A stretch of 64,000 bases of DNA from an uncultured Oscillibacter sp. (GTDB lineage: Bacteria > Bacillota > Clostridia > Oscillospirales > Oscillospiraceae), in the NCBI GenBank assembly GCA_910577405.1, contig CAJTMG010000014.1:11916-75915 (forward strand). Reading direction: 5' to 3'. Position 1 is the stretch's first letter. The number at the start of each line of letters is the position of its first letter. Of the stretch, positions 24,416-33,159 are shown in pieces. Made by a program: the position numbers and the translations under genes. The notes beneath the pieces were generated by a model. The model was not told where the DNA came from and ran no database searches. It saw nothing but the letters and a program-made list of their open reading frames with translations.

Positions 24416-26149
24416 ATGAACGGTCTGTTACTTCTGATTATCAGCGTCGCTGTGCTGGTCGTCGGCTATATTTTCTATGGCCGCTGGCTGTGCAGGCAGT
24501 GGGGCGTGGGCGAAGGCGATCATCCCACCCCGGCCCACACCATGGAGGACGGCATCGACTATGTACCCGCGCCCGCGCCTGTCCTGATGGGTCACCATTT
24601 CTCCTCAATCGCAGGCGCCGGCCCCATCACGGGTCCCATCGGAGCGGCTGGCTTCGGCTGGCTGGCCTGCACGCTGTGGATTCTCATCGGCGGCATTTTC
24701 TTCGGCGGCGTCCATGACTTCGGCGCGCTGTTTGCCTCTGTGCGTCACGGCGGTCGGTCCATCGGCGAGATCATCTCCGTCAACATGAGCAAGCGGGCGA
24801 AGATGCTGTTCCTCATTTTCTCCTACCTGACCCTGATTCTGGTGGTGGCGGCGTTCGCTTCCATCGTGGCGGGCACCTTCGGGGCGACCTTCGACGAGAG
24901 CGGCGCGGTGAACATCGAGGCTTCTACCGCTAACGCCCGTGTCGCTATGGTTTCCCTGCTGTTCATCCTGATCGCCATCGTCTTCGGCTTCCTGGTCTAT
25001 CGCCGGAACGCGCCTATGGCTGTGGCAAGCGTGGCGGGCATTGTGGCAATCGTGGCCATCATCGCCATCGGTATGAACTTCCACCCCATTTATCTGTCTT
25101 CTCACACCTGGATGTGGATCTGCGGCGTGTACATTGCCATCGCTTCCGTTACGCCTGTCTGGATTCTGCTCCAGCCCCGTGACTACCTCTCCAGCTTCCT
25201 TCTGTATGCAATGCTGGCCCTTGCAGTGGTGGCAGTCGTTTTGGCGCGGCCTGATATGAGCAGCATGGCTGCCGTGAATTTCAAGGTCATCACCAATCCC
25301 GACACCGGCGCGGGGAACCCCATCTTCCCGGTGCTGTTCACGACCATTGCCTGCGGCGCAATTTCCGGCTTCCATTCGCTGGTGTCCTCCGGTACCACCT
25401 CCAAGCAGCTGGACAAGGAAACCGACGCGAAGCCCATTGCCTACGGCGGTATGCTTCTGGAGTGCGTGCTGGCCATTCTGACCCTGTGCGCCGTGGCTTA
25501 CGCTTTCAAGTGGAACGCCGAGAATCCCGACGCGACTCTTGCTGGCGCGACTGCCATCTTCGGCGGCGGCCTGGCTCATATGATTGACGATTCTATCCCC
25601 GGTACTTACGACATTCTCTATACGCTGCTGGTTCTGACCTATTCCGCGTTCTGCCTGACTTCTCTGGATACCGCTACCCGTCTGGCGCGGTTCATGTTCC
25701 AGGAGTTCTGGCTGGACGGCAGCAAGGGCGAGACTCCCGAGAACGTCACTGGCTACAAGAAGGTTCTCTCCAATCCTTATGTAGCTACCCTGATTACCGT
25801 GGTACTGGGCGTTCTGCTGGGTCTGAACGGCTATGAGAAGATCTGGGCGCTGTTCGGTTCCGCAAACCAGCTCCTTGCGGGTCTGGGCCTGCTGGCAGTG
25901 GCGACCTGGCTGGGCAACATCGGGAAGAATAACAAGATGTTCCTTTTCCCCATGGGCTTTATGCTGATTGTCACGATCGCCTCGCTGCTGATCAACACCA
26001 AGAATCAGATCAGCACCATCTCTAACGGCGGCGCGGACTGGGGTCCCTACGTGCAGGCCATCCTGGGCGTGCTGCTGGTCGTTCTGGCCGTGATTCTGGC
26101 GATTGAGGGCATTGCCACCATCGTCAACGGCAAGAAGAAGAACGCCTGA
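24416..26149 (+). CDS. cstA: CstA-family carbon starvation / pyruvate-peptide transporter
   Basis: 577 residues with about 16 hydrophobic segments. Family landmarks: FYGRWLCRQWGVGEGDHPTPAHTMEDGIDYVPA near the N-terminus, HHFSSIAGAGPITGPIGAAGFGW, and FHSLVSSGTTSKQL. CstA proteins take up pyruvate or peptides and rise under carbon limitation. AAGGGAG precedes the ATG. The gene is tightly linked to the hypothetical gene upstream and is followed by a strong terminator. Confidence 0.93.
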   Translation: MNGLLLLIISVAVLVVGYIFYGRWLCRQWGVGEGDHPTPAHTMEDGIDYVPAPAPVLMGHHFSSIAGAGPITGPIGAAGFGWLACTLWILIGGIFFGGVHDFGALFASVRHGGRSIGEIISVNMSKRAKMLFLIFSYLTLILVVAAFASIVAGTFGATFDESGAVNIEASTANARVAMVSLLFILIAIVFGFLVYRRNAPMAVASVAGIVAIVAIIAIGMNFHPIYLSSHTWMWICGVYIAIASVTPVWILLQPRDYLSSFLLYAMLALAVVAVVLARPDMSSMAAVNFKVITNPDTGAGNPIFPVLFTTIACGAISGFHSLVSSGTTSKQLDKETDAKPIAYGGMLLECVLAILTLCAVAYAFKWNAENPDATLAGATAIFGGGLAHMIDDSIPGTYDILYTLLVLTYSAFCLTSLDTATRLARFMFQEFWLDGSKGETPENVTGYKKVLSNPYVATLITVVLGVLLGLNGYEKIWALFGSANQLLAGLGLLAVATWLGNIGKNNKMFLFPMGFMLIVTIASLLINTKNQISTISNGGADWGPYVQAILGVLLVVLAVILAIEGIATIVNGKKKNA

Positions 26150-26187
26150 TTTTCTCCGCGCGCTGCCTCTCGATAGAGTATCAGAAG

Positions 26188-26222
26188 ACAAGGGCTGTCC
26201 GGATGGGCGGTCCTTGTTTTTT
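26188..26222 (+). terminator. Terminator after cstA
   Basis: A 13-bp stem with G-U pairs, ACAAGGGCTGTCC with GGGCGGTCCTTGT, GGAT loop, then TTTTTT. Confidence 0.9.
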
Positions 26223-26263
26223 GTTCCGGCGGTTTTTTGGCGAAATATGGGGAAGGACTGTGC

Positions 26264-26292
26264 TTGACGGGGCCGGAAGTTTCCGTTATGAT
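26264..26292 (+). promoter_or_regulatory. Sigma-70 promoter of the yjdF unit
   Basis: TTGACG, 17 bases, TATGAT, just ahead of the riboswitch. Confidence 0.8.
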
Positions 26293-26297
26293 GGAAG

Positions 26298-26461
26298 CGC
26301 GGGGAAAAAAACACGGTCCCGGTTGGTAGTCCGGGCGTATTTCCCAGACCCGCCCCTGTCTGAAAGAAATATCAGTAGCCCTCCTTACTATGCCGGTTTT
26401 CTGGATTCCGGAAAGCCCGTAGGTCGTCCGTTCTCCGCGAAGGCCATTTTTAAGGAGGACG
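26298..26461 (+). promoter_or_regulatory. yjdF-type riboswitch in the leader of the yjdF gene
   Basis: The 170-base leader contains elements typical of yjdF RNAs: GGGGAAAAAAACACGG (26301), a CCCGG/CCGGG hairpin (26318-26335), GAAAGAAATATCAGTAGC, and CCGGAAAGCCCGTAGG (26408). yjdF RNAs bind azaaromatic compounds and sit before yjdF genes, exactly as here. The end of the RNA offers CGTCC (26425-26429), which can pair with GGACG (26457-26461) at the ribosome site, so control is probably at translation. The match was made by eye. Confidence 0.75.
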
Positions 26462-26464
26462 CAT

Positions 26465-26884
26465 ATGGAAACCGGGTATGCAAGGATTACGGTACAGTTT
26501 GAGGCCCCGTTCTGGGTATGCCTGTACGAGCGATGGAACGGCGGGAGCTACGAAGCCTGCAAGATCCCCTTTGGCGCGGAGCCGGGGGACGGGCAGGTAT
26601 ATGAGCGGCTTTTGTCGGGCTGGCGGACGCTGGCATTCAGTCCGGGCATTCCGTCTGCGGGACCCTCGGAACGGCGTGTGAATCCCAAGCGCGCGCGCCG
26701 GGAGGCCCGCCGGTGTGTGGAGCCTGGCCGGTTGGGCACGAAGGCGCAGCAGGCGTTGTCCCTCCAGCGGGAAGCGGGGAAGGAAGCCCGGAAACGCCGC
26801 AGCCGTACAGAACGGGAAGCCGAAGAAGCCCGCCGGTACGCCTTACGGGAAGCAAAGCGGAAAGAGAAGCACAAGGGGCATTAA
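26465..26884 (+). CDS. yjdF: YjdF family protein (DUF2992)
   Basis: 139 residues. The N-terminal ITVQFEAPFWVCLYERW and FGAEPGDGQVYERLL, the middle VNPKRARREARR, and the KAQQALSLQREAGKEARKRRSRTEREAE basic helix ending in KRKEKHKGH match the family closely. It is highly basic in the C-terminal half, so nucleic-acid binding is plausible; the true role is unknown. AAGGAGG is 6 bases before ATG 26465. It is under the yjdF riboswitch and stands alone. Confidence 0.88.
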   Translation: METGYARITVQFEAPFWVCLYERWNGGSYEACKIPFGAEPGDGQVYERLLSGWRTLAFSPGIPSAGPSERRVNPKRARREARRCVEPGRLGTKAQQALSLQREAGKEARKRRSRTEREAEEARRYALREAKRKEKHKGH

Positions 26885-26926
26885 AAAAGGACCGCCCTGG
26901 ACGAGAAGCAGCCGTCCGGGGCGGAT
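26884..26926 (-). terminator. Terminator of the degV gene
   Basis: A 12-bp stem with one G-U pair (CGTCCGGGGCGG with CCGCCCTGGACG) followed on the minus strand by TTTTTTAAT. On the plus strand it may also stop yjdF transcripts, though without a U-run. Confidence 0.8.
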
Positions 26927-26942
26927 TTGTGTGGAATTTTGG

Positions 26943-27782
26943 TCAGTAGCCTATAATCAGACCTTTTTCCATGGCGTAGAAGGTGGTCAGGCCGCGGCAG
27001 GGAATCACGTCCACGCGTTTCACGGGCAGATCCGCAAGAATGTATTCTTTGAGCTTGAGCGCGCCGGTAAGATTCTCACAGTGGGAGATGACGACCTCAG
27101 CGCCGGCGCAGTCCTTGCTGTCCCGCATCAGGGTGGTGATGGTATGGTACGTCCGGGCCTCGCCGCGGGCTTTTCCGGCCACGTGGATGGTCCCCTGGGG
27201 CGTGGCGTCGGCAATCACGTGGATACCCAGGGAATGCAGCAGGGTGCCCACCAGCGGACGCATACGGCCATTTTTAATCAGGTTGTCGAAATTCTCCAGG
27301 GTGAAGCAGGTCCGCAGCGCCGCCTGATAGAGCCGGAGCTGGGCGCAGATGTCCTCGAATTCGTTCCCGGCCTCGATGAGCTCCTTGGCCCGGCGGATCA
27401 GGAGGACCATGGCCCCGGCGGTTGCCTTTGAGTCAATGATGCAGATTTCCTTTTCCGGATGCTCCTCCAGGGCCAATTCCCGGCCCATCTGCGCGGCGGC
27501 GTAGGTTCCGGAGAGATTGGCGGAGATGGTAAAGCAGACGCTCTTGTCCGCTTTCTCGAAGGCCCGTGCAAAAGCGGCGGGAGAGGGACAAGCCGTGGAG
27601 GACGCGGATTTCTCGCCGGCCATACTGTCCAGAAGCTCCCGGACAGAGAGCTCGTCGTTGTCCACGAATTCCTTTGCGCCCACCTGGAGCCGCAAGGGAA
27701 CCAGCTCAAAATGGACGGCGTCGCTGTGGAAATCGCAGGTGCGCAAATCACAGCTGCTGTCGCTGACAATATTCCAAGTCAT
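26943..27782 (-). CDS. DegV family fatty-acid-binding protein
   Basis: 279 residues. DSSCDL at the N-terminus, FTISANLSGTYAAAQ and IDSKATAGAMVLL are the lipid-head-group motifs of DegV/FakB proteins, which carry fatty acids to a fatty-acid kinase (FakA). Start ATG 27782 follows GGGGTG; GTG 27791 is too close to it. It is a single gene between its own promoter and terminator; no fakA is seen in the window. Confidence 0.88.
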   Translation of the reverse strand: MTWNIVSDSSCDLRTCDFHSDAVHFELVPLRLQVGAKEFVDNDELSVRELLDSMAGEKSASSTACPSPAAFARAFEKADKSVCFTISANLSGTYAAAQMGRELALEEHPEKEICIIDSKATAGAMVLLIRRAKELIEAGNEFEDICAQLRLYQAALRTCFTLENFDNLIKNGRMRPLVGTLLHSLGIHVIADATPQGTIHVAGKARGEARTYHTITTLMRDSKDCAGAEVVISHCENLTGALKLKEYILADLPVKRVDVIPCRGLTTFYAMEKGLIIGY

Positions 27783-27826
27783 ATAATTCACCCCGTGATA
27801 TAGTATTGAAAACCACTTTTGAAAAT

Positions 27827-27855
27827 ATGATACCGCAATTTTATCCTGTTGTCAA
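27827..27855 (-). promoter_or_regulatory. Sigma-70 promoter of the degV gene
   Basis: The minus strand reads TTGACA, 17 bases, TATCAT, about 45 bases from the start codon. Confidence 0.82.
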
Positions 27856-28229
27856 TGGAAACTTCCGCACTTTTTGAAAGCGTCCCTGTTATTTGCGGTT
27901 TCTTGACGATCATCTGTGGGCGCGGGAGCCTCTGACGGTGTTTTTGGCGGTCTCTTACGGGTTCGCCGCCGGTTTCCGGGGCCATCCGCAAGATTTTCAG
28001 ACGGCTGATTCCTGGACGCCTTTTGTCTGCTGTAGGTCTTGCGGGGCAGGGCTTGAAGGGCTTTTTCAGGAAGCTGTATTTTTCCGGCGGATAGACAGTT
28101 GACATAACGGTGTGGAAAACTCCGTGGAAAATGTGCAAAACCTTGTGGAGACGGTGGAAAAACTTGGCGAGGTCAGGGGGACGGGAACGGGCGTCAGGAA
28201 CTTTTTCGGCAGAGAAGACGAAAAGGGCC
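27856..28229. other. Intergenic region with no supported gene
   Basis: About 370 bases between the divergent degV and topoisomerase promoters. Short frames exist but none has a ribosome site or a recognisable domain. I saw no strong hairpin. Confidence 0.5.
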
Positions 28230-28258
28230 TTGCTTGCTGAAAATGATTGTGTTATACT
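28230..28258 (+). promoter_or_regulatory. Sigma-70 promoter of the topoisomerase B gene
   Basis: TTGCTT, 17 bases, TATACT, about 50 bases before the ATG at 28310. Confidence 0.65.
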
Positions 28259-28309
28259 GTAGAACAGATACTTGAAATAATGCAAAGAACGATTGATTAT
28301 GGAGGATAT

Positions 28310-30295
28310 ATGAGGAAAAACTACGGCAATGAGAGCATATCGGCGTTAAAAGGTCCGGACCGGGTACGGAAGCGCCCCGGCGTCATTTTCGGGTCGGACG
28401 GTCTGGACGGCTGTGAGCACGCGGTATTTGAGATTCTCTCCAACTCCATCGACGAAGCCCGGGAAGGCCATGGGCGGGACATTACGGTGACGCGGTTTGC
28501 GGATCACAGCGTGGAGGTCGAGGACGCGGGGCGGGGCTGTCCGGTGGACTGGAACGAAAAAGAGGGCCGCTGGAACTGGGAACTGGTCTTCTGCGAGCTT
28601 TACGCGGGGGGGAAGTACGACAATCTCAGCGGGGAGAATTACGAATACTCTCTGGGTCTGAACGGCCTTGGTTCCTGCGCCACACAGTACGCGTCACAGT
28701 ATATGGATGTGACGGTCTGGCGGGACGGGTACGAGTATCGCCTGCGGTTTGAGCGGGGAGAAATCGTAGGGAAGCTGGAGAAAACGCCTTTACCCCGGAG
28801 TCAGGCGAAAAAAACCGGCACCCGTACCCGCTGGCTTCCGGATCTGGAAGTTTTTACGGATATTGCGATTCCGGCGGAGTATTTTGTTTCCGTCATGAAG
28901 CGTCAGGCGGTGGTCAACGCGGGGGTACGGTTCCACTTCCGGAATCAGGGAGAGGACGGGAGCTTTGCGGAGACGGAGTTTGTCTATGAAAACGGCATTG
29001 CGGATTACGTGGCGGAGCTGGCCGGAGAAGTACGGCTGACGGACCCGGTATTCTGGCAGGGTGAGAAGCGCGGCCGGGACCGTGCAGACAAGCCGGAATA
29101 TAAAGTGAAGCTCTCCGCGGCCTTCTGCTTCTCCAACAAGACCAGCGTGACGGAACACTACCACAATTCAAGCTGGCTGGAACATGGGGGCAGTCCGGAG
29201 AAGGCGTCGAAATCGGCCTTTGTTTCCGCAATTGACGCCTGTTTACGCCAGCAGGGGAAGTATCAGAAGAACGAAAGCAAGATTACATGGGCCGACGTGG
29301 AGGACTGCCTGGTTTTGGTCAGCAGTAATTTTTCTACACAGACCTCCTATGAGAACCAGACGAAAAAGGCCATTACGAATAAGTTTGTTCAGGAAGCCAT
29401 GACGGAATTCCTGCGGACCAATCTGGAAATCTACTTTATTGAGAACCGGGCGGACTGCGAGAGAATCTGCGAACAGGTGCTTCTGAACAAACGGAGCCGT
29501 GAGAAAGCGGAGGAAGCCCGGCTGAATATCCGGAAGAAGCTGTCAGGGAACGTGGACATTTCCAACCGGGTGCAGAAGTTCGTGGACTGCCGTACCAAGG
29601 ACCCCAGCCGCCGGGAAATCTACATCGTGGAGGGCGACAGCGCGTTGGGAAGCGTGAAGCAGGCCCGGGATTCGGAATACCAGGGGATTATGCCCATCCG
29701 GGGGAAGATTCTGAATTGTCTGAAAGCCGACTATGCCAATATTTTCAAGAGTGATATTATTACGGATTTGATTCGCGTACTGGGCTGCGGGGTAGAGGTC
29801 CAGAACCGGCACGTGAAGGATATGGCGGCCTTTGATCTGGCAAACCTGCGGTGGAGCAAAGTCGTGATCTGCACTGATGGCGACGTGGACGGTTTCCAGA
29901 TCCGGACCCTGGTGCTGACGATGCTCTACCGCCTGACCCCTACCCTGATTCGGGAGGGCCGGGTGTATATCGCGGAAACGCCTCTGTTTGAGATCAACTG
30001 CGGCGACAAGACCTGGTTTGCCTACTCGGATAAAGAAAAGAACGACATTGTGAAGAAGCTGGAGGGGAAGAAGTACAAAATCGACCGCTCCAAGGGCCTT
30101 GGCGAGAACGAGCCGGACATGATGTGGCTGACGACCATGAATCCGGAGACCCGTCGTCTGATTCGGGTCATGCCGGAGGACGCGGAACGGACAGCGGCAA
30201 TCTTTGAACTGCTTCTTGGCAACAATTTGCAGGGGCGGAAAGATCATATCGCTGAAAACGGGTACAAATATTTGGAAATGGCTGATATCTCATAA
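28310..30295 (+). CDS. parE: DNA topoisomerase IV (type IIA) subunit B
   Basis: 661 residues. The GHKL ATPase site is at the N-terminus (RKRPGVIFGSDGLDGCEHAVFEILSNSIDEA, and LGLNGLGS). The TOPRIM domain has IYIVEGDSALGS and CTDGDVDGFQIRTL. The usual RPGMYIG reads RPGVIFG, so this is an atypical branch. With the A subunit at 33160-35397 it forms a second type IIA topoisomerase that decatenates or relaxes chromosomes. The start ATG 28310 has TGGAGGA; a longer frame to 28247 does not. Naming as parE rather than gyrB is an inference from the divergent motifs and the separated partner. Confidence 0.88.
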   Translation: MRKNYGNESISALKGPDRVRKRPGVIFGSDGLDGCEHAVFEILSNSIDEAREGHGRDITVTRFADHSVEVEDAGRGCPVDWNEKEGRWNWELVFCELYAGGKYDNLSGENYEYSLGLNGLGSCATQYASQYMDVTVWRDGYEYRLRFERGEIVGKLEKTPLPRSQAKKTGTRTRWLPDLEVFTDIAIPAEYFVSVMKRQAVVNAGVRFHFRNQGEDGSFAETEFVYENGIADYVAELAGEVRLTDPVFWQGEKRGRDRADKPEYKVKLSAAFCFSNKTSVTEHYHNSSWLEHGGSPEKASKSAFVSAIDACLRQQGKYQKNESKITWADVEDCLVLVSSNFSTQTSYENQTKKAITNKFVQEAMTEFLRTNLEIYFIENRADCERICEQVLLNKRSREKAEEARLNIRKKLSGNVDISNRVQKFVDCRTKDPSRREIYIVEGDSALGSVKQARDSEYQGIMPIRGKILNCLKADYANIFKSDIITDLIRVLGCGVEVQNRHVKDMAAFDLANLRWSKVVICTDGDVDGFQIRTLVLTMLYRLTPTLIREGRVYIAETPLFEINCGDKTWFAYSDKEKNDIVKKLEGKKYKIDRSKGLGENEPDMMWLTTMNPETRRLIRVMPEDAERTAAIFELLLGNNLQGRKDHIAENGYKYLEMADIS

Positions 30296-30322
30296 TTCAG
30301 ATACGAGATTGGGAGGATTGTT

Positions 30323-31315
30323 ATGTTATATCGGCTGCATTCAAACAAACAGGATTTTCAGCGTGTGAACCGGGTTTCATTGGGGAGCATCGGCTGGATG
30401 GAAGCGGATCTGGAGAAACTGGTTTCAACGCACATCCAGGATTTTCTCCACGGCGAGGACCTGATGACCATTTTCACCGAACGGAAATGGCAGGAGGAAC
30501 CGGATATCATGGCCCTGGACCGCGCCGGAGACCCGTATCTTTTCGAGCTGAAACGCTGGGGGAGCAGTCAGGAGAATTTATTGCAGGTTTTACGGTACGG
30601 GCAGATTTTCGGGAACAGCGGCTACCCGGAACTGAAGGAGCTTTATCAGAAATACACCGCGTCCGGGGAAGAACTGCGGCTGGCACATCAGGGGTACTTT
30701 GAACTGGACACGCCTCTGGAAAACAGGGAGTTCAACCGGCGGCAGCACTTCATTATCATGACCAACGGCCTGGATATGAAGACGGTGGAGGCTATTCTGT
30801 ACTGGAAGAAAAGCGGGCTTCTGGTGGACGCTATCGTTTACTGGGTCTTTGAGATTCAGGGTGAGCATTACATCGAGTTCAATATGTATTCTCCTTTGGA
30901 AGGTTTCCTGGAGGCGGAACGGAGCAGTTACATTCTCAACACCGACAGTACCAATAATATGGGGCATCATGAGGATATGCTGCGGGAACACAAGGCGGCG
31001 GCGTACTATCCGGGCTGGCGGGAGAAGATCGAACGTCTGCAAAAAGGCGATCTGGTGTTTCTCTATCAGAGCGGGGTAGGAATCGTGGCCTGCGGGCGCG
31101 CGTCGGGGAGGCTGGAAAAGCGGGACTGCGACGGGTACAAGGATTACGAATACCATATGTCTCTGGAGAAATTCAAGCAGCTGAAAACGCCTATGACAGC
31201 GGCGCGGATCAAGGAAATTGCCGGGCCTGGGGTGACGTTCCGGCAGACATTGTTTTCCATCAGCGGGGAGAGCAGCGCGGCCTTGATGAAGGAAATCCGC
31301 AGGAATTATCTCTGA
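30323..31315 (+). CDS. PD-(D/E)XK nuclease-like protein with C-terminal EVE/PUA-like domain
   Basis: 330 residues. The N-terminal domain holds the nuclease core EEPDIMALDRAGDPYLFELKRW (PD...ELK) around residues 57-78, as in NucS/DUF91-like nucleases. The C-terminal third begins near EKIERLQKGDLVFLYQSGVGIVACGRASG, which resembles EVE or PUA-type domains that read modified bases. The combination suggests a nuclease acting on modified or damaged nucleic acid. GGGAGGATT precedes the ATG. The gene lies 27 bases after parE and is probably cotranscribed with it. Family and specificity are inferred from motifs. Confidence 0.65.
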   Translation: MLYRLHSNKQDFQRVNRVSLGSIGWMEADLEKLVSTHIQDFLHGEDLMTIFTERKWQEEPDIMALDRAGDPYLFELKRWGSSQENLLQVLRYGQIFGNSGYPELKELYQKYTASGEELRLAHQGYFELDTPLENREFNRRQHFIIMTNGLDMKTVEAILYWKKSGLLVDAIVYWVFEIQGEHYIEFNMYSPLEGFLEAERSSYILNTDSTNNMGHHEDMLREHKAAAYYPGWREKIERLQKGDLVFLYQSGVGIVACGRASGRLEKRDCDGYKDYEYHMSLEKFKQLKTPMTAARIKEIAGPGVTFRQTLFSISGESSAALMKEIRRNYL

Positions 31316-31331
31316 GTTTTCTTGACAGACT

Positions 31332-31420
31332 GTTGAAAACTTCCTCATAAAAAGCGCCGGAAAGCCAAAAAATAAAGCCTCCGGGTGGATTTTGGCTTGG
31401 TCCGGAGGATATTTTTCAAC
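31332..31420. repeat. Large nested inverted repeat between the nuclease gene and sdaAB
   Basis: Outer arms GTTGAAAA/TTTTCAAC, then TCCTC/GAGGA, CCGG/CCGG and an inner AAGCCAAAA/TTTTGGCTT form one long interrupted hairpin. An alternative hairpin CCTCCGG/CCGGAGG uses part of the same bases and is followed by a U-rich run. It may be a terminator for the parE unit or a leader element of the serine dehydratase genes. Confidence 0.55.
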
Positions 31421-31503
31421 AAGTTTTGTTTTATTGTGGAAAATTCCCGTTGTTTTCAGGAAGTGGGTATGAGCAGCCACAGCGTAAGGAGGACAGGGAA
31501 ACA

Positions 31504-32181
31504 GTGAATATTTTTGACATTATGGGACCAGTTATGGTAGGTCCGTCCAGCTCCCACACGGCAGGGGCGGCGCGGATTGGCCGGGTAGCGCGTTCACTTC
31601 TGGGGGAGAAGCCGGTGGAGGCGGAGCTTTTGATGCACGGCTCCTTTGCGTCCACGGGCAAGGGCCACGGGACGTATCAGGCGCTGATTGCGGGGCTTCT
31701 GGGGATGCGTCCGGACGACCCGCGGCTTCCGGACAGCTTCCGTCTGGCGGAGGAGGCGGGGCTGAAGTTTACGTTCGGGACCTGCACCCTGCGGGACGCC
31801 CATCCGAACAGCGTGCTGATCCGGATGAAGGGCTGCAAGGGGCATACATTGGAAGTAGGCGCGTGTTCCCCTGGCGGCGGTCGGGTGAAGGTCTTCCAGG
31901 TGGACGGAATGGACTGCGATTTCAGCGGGGAATATCCGACTCTGGTGATCCGCAACAACGACCGTCCCGGCTGTGTGAGTCATATCACCATCAGCCTGGC
32001 GAGTCTGGGTCTGAATCTTGCGTCCCTGAAGCTCTCCAGGGACAGTCTGGGCGGGAATGCCTTTATGGTCATTGAGTGCGACAAATCGATTCCCAACAGT
32101 CTTGTGGATGAGATCCGGGGCCTGCCGGGTATCCAGCGGGTGACGCGGTATGTTCCCGAGGGACAGGAGGAGGATGTATGA
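31504..32181 (+). CDS. sdaAB: L-serine dehydratase, iron-sulfur dependent, beta subunit
   Basis: 225 residues. N-terminal NIFDIMGPVMVGPSSSHTAGAARIG is diagnostic of the beta subunit of bacterial [4Fe-4S] serine dehydratases, and a C-terminal ACT domain (TLVIRNNDRPGCVSHIT) is present. With SdaAA it converts serine to pyruvate and ammonia. The GTG start at 31504 follows AAGGAGGACAGG; the frame extends upstream but without signals. It overlaps sdaAA by four bases. Confidence 0.92.
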   Translation: MNIFDIMGPVMVGPSSSHTAGAARIGRVARSLLGEKPVEAELLMHGSFASTGKGHGTYQALIAGLLGMRPDDPRLPDSFRLAEEAGLKFTFGTCTLRDAHPNSVLIRMKGCKGHTLEVGACSPGGGRVKVFQVDGMDCDFSGEYPTLVIRNNDRPGCVSHITISLASLGLNLASLKLSRDSLGGNAFMVIECDKSIPNSLVDEIRGLPGIQRVTRYVPEGQEEDV

Positions 32182-33053
32182 TTACATTTCAATCCATAGA
32201 GCAGATGCTGGAGGCGGCGTCGGAAAGCGGACTGCCCCTTTGGGAGTGCATTCAGGCGTCGGACTGCCGGCAGCAGGGTGTAAGCGCAGAGGTTTCCTGG
32301 CGGCGTATGTCCACGCTGTTTGAAACCATGGCCGCCGCGGACGCCGGGTATCGGGAGGAGGACCGTTCTCACAGCGGGCTTTCCGGAGGCGACGGCGGGA
32401 AGATGGCTCGTTACGGACAGGAGACGGGTGACGGAAGTCTTTGCGGCGGGTTTTTCTCGGAGGTCATAGCCGGGGCCCTGCGGATGGGCGAGTGCAACGC
32501 CTGCATGAAGCGTATTGTAGCCGCGCCCACTGCCGGAGCCTGCGGGGTCATTCCGGCGGTGCTTCTGCCCTATCAGCGGAGGTTCGGCACGGCGGATGAA
32601 ACCATGGTGCAGGCGCTCTATATTGCGTCGGGCTTCGGAATGATTATTGCGGAACGGGCCTTCATTTCCGGGGCCGCGGGCGGCTGTCAGGCGGAAATCG
32701 GGTCTGCCGCAGCCATGGCCGCACCCGCGTTGGTGTTCTTGCAGGGCGGCGCCGGGGAACAGATGGCCCACGCGTGTGCTATGGCTTTGAAGAATCTTCT
32801 GGGGCTTGCCTGCGACCCGGTAGGCGGTCTGGTGGAGGTCCCCTGCGTGAAACGGAACGTGATCGGCGCGATGTCAGCCCTGTCCGCGGCGCAGATGGCC
32901 CTTGCGGGAATCGAAAGCCGCGTGCCGCCGGACCAGGTCCTGGACGCCATGCGGAGAGTGGGACAGTCCCTGCCGCCCAGCCTCCGGGAGACGGGCCGGG
33001 GTGGTCTGGCCGCTACGCCCTTCGGACAGCAGTACAAGCCGGAGGGGGCCTGA
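32178..33053 (+). CDS. sdaAA: L-serine dehydratase, iron-sulfur dependent, alpha subunit
   Basis: 291 residues. Cluster-ligand cysteines are in APTAGACGVIPA and in CDPVGGLVEVPC, and SGAAGGCQAEIGSAAAMAA is conserved in the family. It forms the catalytic subunit with the product of the overlapping sdaAB gene (ATGA overlap). The FeS cluster is oxygen-labile, as expected in an anaerobe. Confidence 0.93.
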   Translation: MITFQSIEQMLEAASESGLPLWECIQASDCRQQGVSAEVSWRRMSTLFETMAAADAGYREEDRSHSGLSGGDGGKMARYGQETGDGSLCGGFFSEVIAGALRMGECNACMKRIVAAPTAGACGVIPAVLLPYQRRFGTADETMVQALYIASGFGMIIAERAFISGAAGGCQAEIGSAAAMAAPALVFLQGGAGEQMAHACAMALKNLLGLACDPVGGLVEVPCVKRNVIGAMSALSAAQMALAGIESRVPPDQVLDAMRRVGQSLPPSLRETGRGGLAATPFGQQYKPEGA

Positions 33054-33101
33054 CTTCTTGCAATTGATCTTCAAAAGAATACTGCCAAAAAACACTTGCA
33101 G

Positions 33102-33130
33102 TTGAATTTTAGATAAATTTTATCTATAAA
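33102..33130 (+). promoter_or_regulatory. Sigma-70 promoter of parC with a palindrome in its spacer
   Basis: TTGAAT, 17 bases, TATAAA. The spacer and first -10 bases are covered by TAGATAA-ATT-TTATCTA (33110-33126), a perfect 7-bp inverted repeat that could bind a repressor. Confidence 0.55.
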
Positions 33131-33159
33131 CTACATTTGCCCAGCAAAGGAAAAGAATT

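Noticed and set aside
24605..26314. 569-residue minus-strand frame opposite cstA
   Set aside because: Rich in His, Gln, Gly and Asp with no domain; an antisense shadow of cstA.
27893..28102. Small plus-strand frame between degV and parE
   Set aside because: No ribosome site, no domain and no promoter at suitable distance.
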